Notes under the pieces: generated by a model
Seen by the model: the letters and a program-made list of their open reading frames with translations, nothing else
Database searches by the model: none
What the model was told of the DNA's origin: nothing
Assembly: GCF_003255815.1 (NCBI RefSeq)
Contig: NC_037680.1
Location: forward strand, 22,193,886 to 22,257,885
Direction of reading: 5' to 3'
DNA from: Theropithecus gelada
Taxonomy: Eukaryota; Chordata; Mammalia; Primates; Cercopithecidae
DNA length: 64,000 nucleotides
Shown: one piece after another, positions 1 through 11,942 of the stretch
How the letters are laid out: each line of letters opens with the position of its first letter
Position numbering within the stretch: position 1 is the stretch's first letter
Position numbers and translations under genes: made by a program

Positions 1-954
1 AGACAATAATGTATGGCTCATAATTAGGGAGAAAGCTGTAATTTAAGAAGTTCTGATGGCATTCAAACAGTTTGTGTGTAACTAAACTACGGCTGTTAGT
101 GAATGGCAGCTTTAAAACATTTTAAACATGTGGACAAAAAATTGAATTTTTATTATTGTAAATGAAAAAGGAGATTTCTGGAGAAGCTAGACAACATACT
201 GTAATCCAGGCTTGAGTGAGTTGAGGAGGAATGGTGTCGTATAAATAGAAACCTGCTCTTCCACACATGGGCCAAATCTTTGCCTCAAGTCCTCATGCAC
301 AACACACTCTATAGGGACGTATGGGGTAATTGAAGAGACAAGTATATCTGTATGGTACACATCCTGTGCAAACATCATTACTGAGTGAGACACATATACA
401 TTCAGTTTAATTGCTAGTCAGTATAACATGCATAAATCCTTAAGCTATTTCAATTTGTAATTGATATGGCATGACTAAAACTAAAGCAGGTCTCCATATT
501 TAAAAATAAAGACAATACGTCACTTTCAATTATTTTGAGTCTTAATCATCATTTTGGGTTGTCTTTTTTATTGTCTGTTAAATTTATTACTGCACAATTG
601 ACCTTTCAGAAGGTCAAAAATACAAATACAGCTTTCTTTGACCAATTTTGCAAAGTTACATTGCCACAACCCCGAGAGCTGAGTTTGTATTCCATGGTTG
701 ATCCAGTTTTCTCAGACTAATACAGAAAGAAAGTTTAACATGTAGACTAAGCTCTTCTACTAATAAACAAAAGTTAAATTTTCCTGATTTAAATATTATG
801 TGGAAAATTATATTTTAATAAATGGTGAAAATTAGAATCCTGTAGAGCAAAATAGTAATCTTCCATGTTTCCAAGTAATAAAAAATTAAAATATTAAAAT
901 TTACCATTATTAAATTGACTTATTATTAATTTCCCTTAGACTTGAAGATATAAT
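1..954. other. Unassigned AT-rich non-coding DNA
   Basis: I recognise no repeat or exon here. The longest open frame is 68 codons on the minus strand (187-393), with no recognisable domain. Confidence 0.5.
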
Positions 955-1112
955 TAGAAATAGAATTTATTGAGAACTTGCCAATTCCAAATGCTGTGCT
1001 ATATTCTTTATATACAATATCACATATAATTCTCATAACAATATTGTGAAGTAAACATTGCCACCGTTTTCATTTTATATATGAAGAAATAGAGGTTCAT
1101 GATGTAAATAAA
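955..1112 (-). repeat. MIR SINE, antisense
   Basis: The sequence follows the reverse complement of MIR: a stretch like 'tttattgagaacttgcca', then 'ataattctcataacaatat' and 'gaagaaatagaggttca'. These match the body of antisense MIR with heavy divergence. Confidence 0.7.
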
Positions 1113-2384
1113 TACTTAGATTTCATTTTTTTAACATACATAATCTAAAAAAGAGGAAAGATATCATGTGATAATATACAACATCATAATATACAACATC
1201 ATACATTTTATTTGGACGTGGAAGTATTTTTATTCTGAGTATCTGAGGGTGAGGAAAGAATCACAATGAGACATGTTTATCTTCACAAGTTTAGGCACAT
1301 CCTGGAAATGTTGAATACTATACAATTCGTGAAAAAAGTAAAGCTAGTGTGTGTGTGTGTATGTGTGTGTGTATGTGATGACTAAAGGAAAGAACAAGTT
1401 ATTCAAAGGACAAAGACTAATCCAATCATTACTGCCAGGCAAATAATAGTTAAAGAAATTTCTAGTCAAAAAACTTTAGGTATGGAGAAACTACATGATA
1501 ATGAAAAATTTATCTACATTTTCCTCTGTTCATTCAACTCATGTTGTATTTAGTTATTTCTAAGTTATTTGCAGCTTGTAAAGTATTTTAAATTTACTTT
1601 CATAATTTTTTTACCAGACAGAAAATGAACAATGGGAACAGAATAAAAAGGAAAGGAGAACAAATTAGTAGGACTAAGATGATTAATTGCTGGTTTTCTT
1701 TTGAAACATTTGTCATATAGAAAATTCAATTCATTTTATTTGCTATATTTAAATATTAAATAGAAAATCACTTGTTATTACAGAATCCTACATATAGTAG
1801 GAATTTTAAAAACATTTGCTATACATTGAGTGCCTAAGATGTATAATGTAATATTTTGGCTGTTTGGATGGTTATGATGAGAACAAGTTATATCTCTCAA
1901 AGTCTTTGAAAATGTAACTCTACTTCGTCTACTCATGTCAATTAAAATAAAAAGTAAGCCTGCCGATTGACTCATGCACTACCTTAGAATGAAAAAATAT
2001 AGAGAAGTGGTATTCAATGCAAATCATACTGTGAATTTGTAAACTGTATATTCTAAAGAATGACTTCACAAATATAGTACAAGGTATGTGGGAGAAAGAA
2101 AGGTACCTACATCATTAAATATAAAAGAGACAAAATAAACTTTTTGTGTTAGTAACTCCTACCAGAGTTAATTCATATCAGAGTAAAAAGACAACTTCAT
2201 AAAGCAATAATTATAAAACCATGTTAATGGGTTTATAATGTATAATGGTATAATTTGTATGACAATAATAGAACAAAAAAGAGCAGGGAATATTGATATA
2301 TTGAAGCAATGTTTTTATATACTATTGAAATTAAGTTGATTTTCATTCAAACTGCAATGTTTTAAGTTAAGATGTTATTTTTAT
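1113..2384. other. Unassigned AT-rich DNA with a short GT repeat
   Basis: There is no recognised gene or element. It holds a GT-rich run (about 1349-1379) and a small tandem duplication of 'atatacaacatcata' (about 1176-1204). Confidence 0.5.
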
Positions 2385-5300
2385 TCTCAAGGGCAATCTA
2401 AGAAGATTGTTTTTTAATAATAAGGGGTTAATCAGTAAGGCATACCAATTTAAACATGTATGCCCCTAACAACAAAGCTCAATAACACATAAAGCACAAA
2501 TCAAATTGAAGGGAGAAATAGAAAATTCAATAAAAGTTGTTGGAGACTTCAATATTATACTTTTAATACTTAAGATAACATGGAGTAGAAGATCAACACA
2601 CAAATATAAGACTAAACATCTCTATAGACAAAATAGACATAATAGATATCTATAGAACACTTCACCTCACAATAGCAGAATATAAGTTACTCTCAAGTGC
2701 ACATAAAACAGTCTTGAAGATAGACCATACAGTAGACCATAAGACAAGTTTGAAAAAACTTAAGAGTTGAAATCATACACAATTTGTTTTCCAACCACAT
2801 GGAATAAAATTAGAAATCAATAACTGAAGGAAATTTTAAAATTTCAAAAATCTGCAGAAGTTAAACAGCACACTCCTCCATAACCAAGGGTCCAGGACAA
2901 AATCATAAGGCAAATTTAAAAGTAGTCTGAGGTGAATGTAAACAAAAATGTAGCATATCAAGTTATAGAATACAGCAAAGGCAGTGCTTAAGAGAGAAAT
3001 GTGTAGCTAAAACATCTACGTTTGACAAAAATTAAGTTAAATTAATAACCTAATCTCTCATGTTAAGAATTAGAAAAGGAAAAGTGAACTTATCCCAAAG
3101 AAAACAGAGAGACAAGAATAGTAAAGCCTAGAATGGAAATTAATAAAATAAATAATAGAAAAGCAATAATGTAAATCTACTAAGCCAATAAATGGTTCTT
3201 TGAGATTTTAACACCATTGACAAATTTTTCACTAGGGAAACCAAGAAAAATAAGTAAAACTGAAATGACTAAAACCTAGGAAGAAAGTAGAGACATCATG
3301 AATAATTTTACAGAAATAAAAAGAATTAGAAGGAAACACTGTGTAAAATTTTGTGTCCTAACAACATAGATAACCCAAATGAAGAAAAAAAAAAAAAGAA
3401 AAAGAAAAGAAACATACTTCTGAAATGTAAATAAAAAGACATGGAAAACCCAAATATACTTAAAAGGTTTTAGTTAGTAATTTAAAAACATCCAACAAAG
3501 AAACTTACAGGCCCAGATGTCCTTAATGGTGAATTCTATCAAACATTTAAAGACTTAACACCAATAGTTTATAAACTCTTCTAAAAGGTAGAAGAGGGAA
3601 CATTTCCCAACTCATTCTATGAGACCAGTATTAGCTTCCTAACAAAACCAGAGTATAAGAAAGAAAACTACAGAGTCTATCTATTAGTGATATTGACTCA
3701 AAAAGAGCAATTACAGAAAACTTACTGTTAATATCATACTTAACAATAAAGGACTAAATGTTTTCCCCTAAGATCAGGAAGGAAGCAAAGATATCTATTC
3801 TCCCCACTCTCATTCAACAAAGAATACTGGCAAGCATAATGTTGCAAAAAATGACAATAATTTTAAAAAGACATGGAGATTGAAAATGAAGAAATGTAAC
3901 TGTCTTTGTTTGCAGATGACATTATTGTCTATGTAGAGAATTCTAAAGACCAATTTTAAGAAAAGTTCCTAGAACCAATTAATCATTTCAGCAAGGTTTC
4001 AGGATATAAGATCAGTATTCAAAAATAGTTACATTTCTACATCCTAACAATGAACATGGATAGAAATCATTGTTTTAATGAATATTTGGTAGAAATCAAT
4101 ATTAAAAACATAATAACCTTTACAAGTTCTCCAAAGAAAATTAAATTATCATTTATAAATTTTACAAAGCATGCATAGGATCTGTATGCTGAAAATTATA
4201 AAATGCTAATGAAAGAGATCAAAGAAGATCTAAATAATTGACTAGATATTCTGTATCCCTGGATTGGAAGAGTCAACCTAATAAAAATGACAGTTCTCCC
4301 TAAATGTGTCAGTTTAAGACAGTTTCTATCAAAAACCTTGTCAGCTTTGTATATTTTTATTTATTTATTATTAGCTGGTTACTTGAAGTTTTTATAGATG
4401 TAGACAAGTCTAGTCTAAAATTTATATGGAATGACAAAGGATGTACAACAGCAAAAACTATTCTATATTGTGTAAAAAGAAATAATGTGAAAAGAATTCA
4501 CTCTACTTGACATTGAGGTTTACTATATAGGTACAATATTCAAGACGGTGTGGTACTGGCAGAGGAATAGATAAACAGATCAACAGAACAGAAGAGAGAA
4601 CCAAGACGGAGACCCATATAAAAGTGTCCCAGTGATTTTTGTCAAAGGTGAAAAAGTGATTCAATAGAGGAAGGTGCCTTTTTCAAGAAATGGTAAGGGA
4701 GCAATACCATTAGATAATACAGGAAGATACCCTTTTTAAGAAATGGTATGGGAGACACTCATCAGCAGAAGAAGAGACCTTGACCTAAACTTCACGACTC
4801 ATATAAAAATGTGCTAAAAATGAATCACAGACTTAAATGTGAAGCATAAAACCATAAACTATTAGAAAAATACTTAGGAGAAAATTATTAGAACCTAGGG
4901 ATAGGCAAACAGTTCTTGGACTTGATACCCAAAATATAGTTTATAAAAAAATTAAGTTGAACCTTATCGGGACTGGAAACACCTGCTCCAAGAAAGATCC
5001 TGTTAAAAGGATGAAAATACAGCCTACACAGTGGGCTAAAGTATTTTCAGATGATACATTTAAGAAATGTCTTCTAGCTATAATATAAAAAGAACCCTCA
5101 AAACTCAACATTAGTAAGACAAATAGCAAATGGGCAAAAACCCTAAAGAGACATTTCACTGAGGAGAATATACAGATTTTAAATAGGCACTATTTATATT
5201 AAATAAAAAATAATAATGAACATGTTTAGCATTGTTAGTCATTAGGAAAATGCGAATTAAAACAAAAATGAGACACTATTATACACTTATTAGAATATCT

Positions 5301-6150
5301 AAAAAAAATCATGATAATATCAAATGCTGCTGAGGTGGAGAAAAATTGGATCGCTTATATTTTGCTTGTTAGAATGTTAAGTGGCACATCCACTCTGTGA
5401 ATTAGCTTGGCAGTTTCCTTTAAAACTAAAAACGTGCTTACAATAGAACCCAGCAATTGGACTCTTGGAAATTTATACCAGAGACATTAAAACATATGTT
5501 AATGCAAAAACTACACACAAATATTCATAGTAGCTATATTCATAATAGAAACTAAAAACAAGCCACATGTCTTTCAACGGATGAATGGTTAAACAAACTG
5601 TGGTACATCCATACCATAAAATAATACCCCTAAATATGAAGGAACAAATCAGTAATCCTTACAGACACTTTAATGAATCTCAAGGGAATTATGTTGAGTG
5701 AAAAAAGTGTGTCTCAAGAGGTTACACACTGTGTATCTCAGTTTACAAGAGATTTGTGAAATAACACATTTTACAGATATAAAGAACAGATTAGCGGTTG
5801 CCAGGAGTTAAAGATTGGGAATCAATAAATTGCTATGAAGGGGTAACTTTCATGGTGATGAAAGAGTTCTGTATTTTGATTGTTGTGGTTTTATAATGCT
5901 GTGATGCCATATCATGCAATGAAATGGCTAGAACTATACACACACATACAAATGACAGCATGGGTAATTGTGAAATATGAATAGGTTCTGTGTATTGCAC
6001 CAATGTCAATTTCCTGTTTTGTTATTGTGCTATAGTTATGCAAGGTAGCAACATTAAAGGAAGGGAAGTGAAGGTGCACCAGATCCCCCTGTATATTTCT
6101 TGGCAACTTCTGCTTTACAAAAATTTTTTTTTGATCTAGCAATAAACATG
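2385..6150 (+). mobile_element. Old L1 LINE (L1M-type), 5'-truncated, ORF2 remnant plus 3' end
   Basis: From about 2440 the sequence follows L1 ORF2 in sense: 'cctaacaacaaagctcaata', 'gttggagacttcaatatta', and the reverse-transcriptase core near 3905-3930 ('tttgcagatgacattattg', the F-A-D-D motif). The ORF2 C-terminal region follows (about 5460-5640, 'cagcaattgg...gaaccc' context). The 3' end (5900-6150) has the form of older L1M elements ('tcaatttcctgttttgttat', then 'gcaacttctgc'). It is shot through with stops and indels, with no ORF1 and no intact frame, so it is inactive. The exact subfamily was not assigned. Confidence 0.85.
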
Positions 6151-7705
6151 CAAAACCTATCACTTCCTATTCATTTTACTTTTATCCATACCTTTCAGTT
6201 TATGCTTATTGTATCTAAATATGAAAAATACTATGTAATGGCATATTTTATTCTAATTCTTCATTCCTTAACATTACATTGAGAGCTTAAAATAAGCCAC
6301 GGTAGAAGTATTTATACCACGGAAATTGGCAAACACTACAAAACAGGACTTGACTTATAGTCTTATTGATTTTTTAAACATAAAAAAGAGAATATTAATA
6401 ATTTAGATAAAACTTTTAAGTGTGTCATGGGTGTAGCTGCTACACTGTCAATAACATTTTTAAAATGGGGAAATATTATTTCAGTATACAAAACTATTAT
6501 CTGTTTCATCAAAATGTCACTCATATCCTTGAGGAACAAGTTAATATTTTTGTTGTTTTATTTTCATCTGGCACATTACTGTAAATAAATTATCAGCCAA
6601 AATTCATGTCAGAAGTATACTCAGATTACTAGTCATTAAACATTTACCAGAACATCCCCACTTAGATCGATTATGTGGTCCTGGTTCTGGAAGAACTCAC
6701 AAGTGGACAGATATAAGTGAAGGAACTGAGGAACCTGAGTTCACTATTGAAATGTAAACTTATGCAGCTACAGAGCATGCTGGGAATTCCAGAGCTAACA
6801 AGATCGGAGTAGATTGAGCCATGGATAGAATTGTGGGCAACTCATGACTTAGGCAAACTCCATGTGTTTTAGGTAGTGTGTCCATACATGCAGGCGTCCA
6901 TCTAAATCTCATCAATGATTTGTTGCAGTTCCCACACACTTAAATCATATTGGAACTACTTAAAATTCTCTGATATTTCTAATGGTGGTTCTTTATGGTC
7001 AGAGGATATAGATGTAATTTTTCAGGTCATAAATCTCTGTTAAAAGATTGACCAAAAAGTACCTGACTGACCAAAAAGTACTCTGTCTTGAAGGAGCATT
7101 CTTAGCCTACCTCCCAATGGAACCCAGTAGACTTCTGACTTGCGTTTGCAGCAGGCAGTCACTGATTGGTCTTTATCAGGGTTCCCAAGATTAGTACTTG
7201 TGTTTCCATCCTCTGGGTTCCAGATAGGCGGGAATGTGTGTACAAGGAGTTCTTGTGAAGGATTCTATTGAAGCAAGTCGCTATGCCTTCCCTGTTAAAG
7301 CAGCTTTGGCAATAATAGAAGGACAATTTTACCTTTTACTGACTTGGGATTTCAGGGGAATTGTGAATTTCTGAGTACTCCAAGGAATTAAATAATGATA
7401 CATCTATAGAGTTAGGAGCAGCAGATTTTGGTTGTACAATGCTAACAAGAATAGGAGCTCAGCAGTAGAGGATAGCATTAACATTGTTCTAGATTGGGGA
7501 ATAAATAGTTGCTCAGTGTGCTTATCACTACCTAATCTCATTGGTGTTGGTGAGACACAGACAATGATTCAGAGAAGAGTGGCCTGGGAATAATGAAAAC
7601 TGACAGAATATAGAACTTCAGGAGAGAAGTCCAAGTTGGTTTTAGCAACCACATTAAGCGATTTCAGGTCCCATTTATTCAATATGGCCACTGTAGTGTA
7701 AAAAT
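6151..7705. other. Unassigned non-coding DNA
   Basis: No repeat family, exon or RNA gene is recognised. Open frames are short and do not resemble known proteins. Confidence 0.45.
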
Positions 7706-7715
7706 ACCCTAGTAA

Positions 7716-7859
7716 CTGTAGTCCCAGCTACTCAGGAGGCTGAGGAAAGAGAATCACTTGAACCCAGGAGGCGGAGGTTGCAGGGAGTCGAGATCACGCT
7801 ACTGCACCCCAGCCTGGGCAACAGAGGGAGGCTCCATCTCAAAAACGAAAAAGAAAAGA
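7716..7859 (+). mobile_element. 5'-truncated Alu (right arm only) with target-site duplication
   Basis: It begins at 'ctgtagtcccagctactcag' and runs through the Alu right arm to an A-rich tail. It is flanked by a perfect 10-bp direct repeat, ACCCTAGTAA, at 7706-7715 and 7860-7869. The truncation was therefore part of the insertion event itself, not later loss. Confidence 0.9.
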
Positions 7860-8149
7860 ACCCTAGTAAAAACTTGTAAATTGTCCCAGCATTCTCTCAA
7901 TTCTTCACATTTCTCTATCTATCGGTGACCTTCATATTGTCTTCAAGTGTCTGTGTCCTCTCCATTCACTTTAAGCACTGTTTTTTTGGTTATAAGTGTT
8001 TCTTCCCTGGGTTAAGGTAGTAGAGTCCTACTTTCTCTGCTCTCAGTCTCATCCCCTCCTAATCCACACTTCACAACATTGCCAATACACCAAACTCCAA
8101 AGATGTCCCTTAATGATCATGCCTGCTTGTGCATTCCTTTCCCACATAG

Positions 8150-8680
8150 AATATGTCCTGGTCCTGTAACTTGCTGGGATCAATTGAATGCAGCAGAAGT
8201 GACATTGTTTAACTTCCAAAGCTTCATTTTAAGAAATCTGCAGCTTCCACTTTTACCACTTTGAATATTACTCCTTGGAGCCAGCTACCATGCTATGTAG
8301 ACCAAACCAGCCACATGTAGAGTTCTACATGGAGGAGAACTAAAGCCCCAGCCAACAGATCAAACTGATTTTATAGCCAGCACCATCTCTACTGTCATGT
8401 AAGTGAGAACATTTTAGACTTTTAAGCTGTCCCAGCACTTCAGGTCATACCATATTAAGCAGAGGATTGCCTATTCAACTCACACAGTTGTGAAAAATAA
8501 TAAATTGTTTCTGTTTTAAGGCACAAAGTTCTAGGATCATAAGTTTGTTACAAACAACTGATTTTTTCTAAAAACAACTCATACCTAGAAGTGGGGTGTT
8601 GATGTGACTAAAACTTAAAATATCTGCCATTGCACTTTGCAGTTCCACCCTGAAGTTCCACATGAAGACGCTTGGATGAG
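8150..8680 (+). mobile_element. MaLR (MLT1-type) LTR with a start of internal sequence
   Basis: It shows the arrangement of the MLT1 family: 'cagcagaagtgacattg', 'agccagctaccatgc', 'catgtaagtgagaa', and a 3' end with 'aataaattgtttctgtttta' at 8500-8520. It is followed by 'tagaagtggggtgttgatgt', which resembles the start of MaLR internal sequence (primer-site side). Subfamily is not assigned, and divergence is high. Confidence 0.6.
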
Positions 8681-9104
8681 TCAGCTGGGAATATTGTTCT
8701 TGTATACCTCATCGCTTTAGCTGGTCACTTGGAACCTTGGAGCAGAATCCTTCACATTAAAGGATGGGATGGAGTGGAGGAGAGGAGTTTATTTTCTCAC
8801 TATGTGTGCAGACTGGACCCCCTACTGCTATTGTATTTATGCCTATATATATGTACATAGAAAGTTTTGTGACTCCCTCCTCTGTCCTTTCGACAACATA
8901 GGACTTTGAATAACAATAATAGGAAAAACAATGGAATGAGGGTGGATTTGCACAGACTGGAGCACATTCTTGAACAAACTAACCAAGTATCCTGGTGAAA
9001 TCTAGATGGGTTTGAGATATTGTCAATGAATCATATGATACCTGGCTATTTCAAGTTTCTGTAAAAGAAGGGGAAATCTAAAACAAACACCCTTCCACAT
9101 ATAT
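8681..9104. other. Unassigned, possibly more decayed MaLR internal sequence
   Basis: This lies directly downstream of the MaLR LTR and internal start. I cannot align it to a consensus by eye. Confidence 0.3.
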
Positions 9105-9176
9105 TATATATATATATATATATATAAAAAATATAATACATATATTTTATATATATATATAAAATATATATTTTTA
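9105..9176. repeat. (TA)n low-complexity tract
   Basis: Alternating TA runs with short A-rich interruptions. They are self-complementary and could extrude as a cruciform. Confidence 0.9.
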
Positions 9177-10984
9177 ACAAGAAAACAAGAATATGAAGAA
9201 CTGGGAATTTTTAAGAAAGGGTTTCCCTTCCTTTAAGCTCAGAGGTACTATTGGTTAGGAGCTGACTAAGTTAGCCTATAAAACACCACTCCCCTTTCCA
9301 AAGTTGTATGTATAATATTGCAGGTTAAATTACTTTATGTCAGGTCCTATGAAGAAAGATGTGGTTTCAGACTGAAAACATGTTTCACAGGTGTTTGCTT
9401 CCTTTCAGGGCAGAGTTCCCCGTTCCCCTGGTGAAAATAATGCTATGTATATTTTGAAATATGGCTGAGAACATGTCATTGGTTTCTGAGGCCCAAGGTG
9501 AAGGTCTCCTGGAAGCCACACTGTGTAGTGTATTTGAGGGATCAGTCATCCCTCTTGTATGTGGGCCTGGTTGCCCTACCTCAAACAAACATGAGGTTTT
9601 CACACAAGGACAGATGGGGGGTGGTGCTGGGAGTCCTCTCCCTCTCCTATTGCATCCCCTTTCTTATGATAAGGTGCTCCAATTGACCAGCAGCAAACCC
9701 CTTGGGTTTGAAAAATTTCATCTTATCTTTATCTTTAATCCTGAACATTAGCTGACTCGCTACTGAGCCTGCTTTAAAAATCTACACTCCTGCATTCTTA
9801 GATATACAGGGGAACTGTTGAATAGGAGAGTGGAAAATGAAGAATTTAGTTTGCCAATGATTGCGTCTGATTCCTATAAGTTCGAGTTACACAGGGCTAA
9901 TTTATACCCCTTTTACTTGGGTTTTGGGGGTGGTAGAAGGTGGGAAATTTGGGTGATTTCTTGACTGACAATGAGGATAAAATGTTAATACTTTTTTCGG
10001 ACTTAACAACTTTATCCTAGATATTCTACAGTAGAGGAACAATTGGTACTCACCTCCATGCTGCACTCAACTATGAAAAAGGCAGAGTTTGCTTGCCCAA
10101 TGGCCAAACTAAAGACATCAGTTTATTGATCGTATATTTGTCACCTGGAATGGAACTTGAAAGAAAATACATTTTGATTTCAAAAAGTATATATATGTAT
10201 ATACTTTTTATATACTTTTATGTATATCTGCCATTGGCTTTAGGACCAGAGACTAGGTGGAGATAAAAGGGCTTTTTAAAGAAATATATTAATGGAAATT
10301 GAAAAGATAATGAATGCTTTGATATTGGAGGCCTGAGAAGAGTTGACTCATGTTAGTGACAAGAGGTAACATGAAAGACAGAAAAAAACATCTAATAAAC
10401 TTGTAGATTTAGCTAAGATTTCCAGACCAAATATAAAAAGTGCCGAGTGATTTTATTTTGGTTTTTGTTTTCTCTTATGATAGGAATCAGATATAAAGAA
10501 ATGAAATAAAGAGCTATGTTCAATTTTCAATTAGAATATAGAGAAAACATTTTCAACCAGGACTTCCAGAGTTGGGAAAAAAGACAATTTCTCAATTATA
10601 AATCTCTTCATCCTGCAAATGATTCTCAAATGAAAATACAGTCTGAGGGAAAGGATCAAATCCTTCTATTAAACATGGCTTCAGACTCAGTATCAGATGA
10701 GAAGTGCAGATGTAGGATCTTCTGTTAAGATTTCGTAGGACTTCTTAACCAGACAATATTGCTTCAGAAAGTCTTAACAGTATTTTTTCCTAGCCCTATA
10801 ACTCTCTGCCCAATATGAAATGAGACTTTTGAGAGTATTACTTTTGTCTAGTAAATTATAAAATTTGATACACAGAAAATCTGCAGTTTTAAAATAATTG
10901 TACCAATTGGCCTTAAAAAGATGAAGACAGTTCAAAGTGAAAAGACATCTACGGGTTCCCAAATGAATGGGGTATAGCACCTTC
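9177..10984. other. Unassigned non-coding DNA
   Basis: It includes a short TA/TG run (about 10187-10230). No repeat family or exon is recognised. Overlapping frames at 9461-9751 and 9385-9603 are open on both strands but have no domain resemblance. Confidence 0.4.
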
Positions 10985-11553
10985 CAAGATGTCTCCCAGT
11001 TATACCCACTTCCTGGTACTCATTTCCTTGTATAATTTCCTCCCCTTGAGTGTAAGCTGAACATACTGATTTGCTTCTAATAATAGATTATGGCAAAAGT
11101 GATGGGATGCTGCTGCCAAGATTAGGCTACATAAAAACTCTGGCTTTTCTCTTGTTTTCCCTCTCTTGTTCTCTCACTTCCTCAGTTTAATGGAAGTTAG
11201 GTGAAATATTGATACCTGTCCTTTGGAGAGAATCATGTGGTGAGGAACTAATAGAGGTCTCCATTCAACTGCCAAGAAATGAAGACCCTTAGTCTAATGG
11301 CTCATGTGAAACTGAATTCTTTCAACAACCCGTTAAGTTGAGCTGGAAGAACCTCCAGCCTTGTTTGAGCCTTGAGATGACTGCAGCCCCAGCCAACACA
11401 TTGATTGCAGCCTTATAAGCAACCATGACTTAAAGAACCCAGTTAAGTTACTGAATCTCAGCCACAGAAACAAAGATGTTGTAAATCTTATTGTTTTAAA
11501 CTTCTATGTTTCAGGTAATTCATAATACAGCCATAGATAACTAATTTAGCAGG
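10985..11553 (+). mobile_element. MaLR (MLT1-type) LTR
   Basis: It follows the MLT1-like layout in sense: 'cccttgagtgtaagctg', 'atggcaaaagtgatggga', 'gagatgactgcagccccag', 'ccacagaaacaaagatg', and a terminal 'gccatagataactaattta'. The family is clear, the subfamily not. Confidence 0.7.
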
Positions 11554-11863
11554 AAGCAAGTTGAGAAAGTTACTCAGCTTCAAGAACGTTCTATTTCTCA
11601 TGTAAAAGAATAAAGATTCAAAATATAGAATCAAGAGCATAGAAGTGAAACAAAGACCTTCAGAGAACCACTCCAAAGGAGTAAAACTGAGTCTTAATCA
11701 AGGAATTTGTGGCATGTGCCAGTTGGATTTCAGAATTTTTATGGACCACTGATGGCTATGCACCTTCCATACTTTTTCTCTCCTTTTGAATGGGCATCTC
11801 TATTGTGGTTTTCTGTCCCTGTCTTTCACCATATTATTGGATACATTTCTTTTTAATATACTG

Positions 11864-11942
11864 TATTAGGTCATTCTTGCATCACTATAAAGAAATAACT
11901 GAGACTGGGTAATTTATAAAGAAGCAGCTTAATTGGCTCTTT
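11864..11942 (-). mobile_element. Fragment of THE1/MST-type LTR, antisense
   Basis: It reads 'ctgtattaggtcattcttgc', then 'gagactgggtaatttataaa'. This is the reverse complement of the 3' end of a THE1/MST LTR. It stops where a sense-oriented element of the same group starts at 11943. The remainder of the antisense LTR is not seen on the other side. Confidence 0.8.

Noticed and set aside
187..393. 68-codon minus-strand frame as a conserved exon
   Set aside because: It has no recognisable domain or splice signals that I could support, and its length is within chance.
9105..9176. Replication origin or matrix attachment site from the TA tract
   Set aside because: Low-complexity TA runs are frequent in primate DNA, and no further supporting motif is visible.
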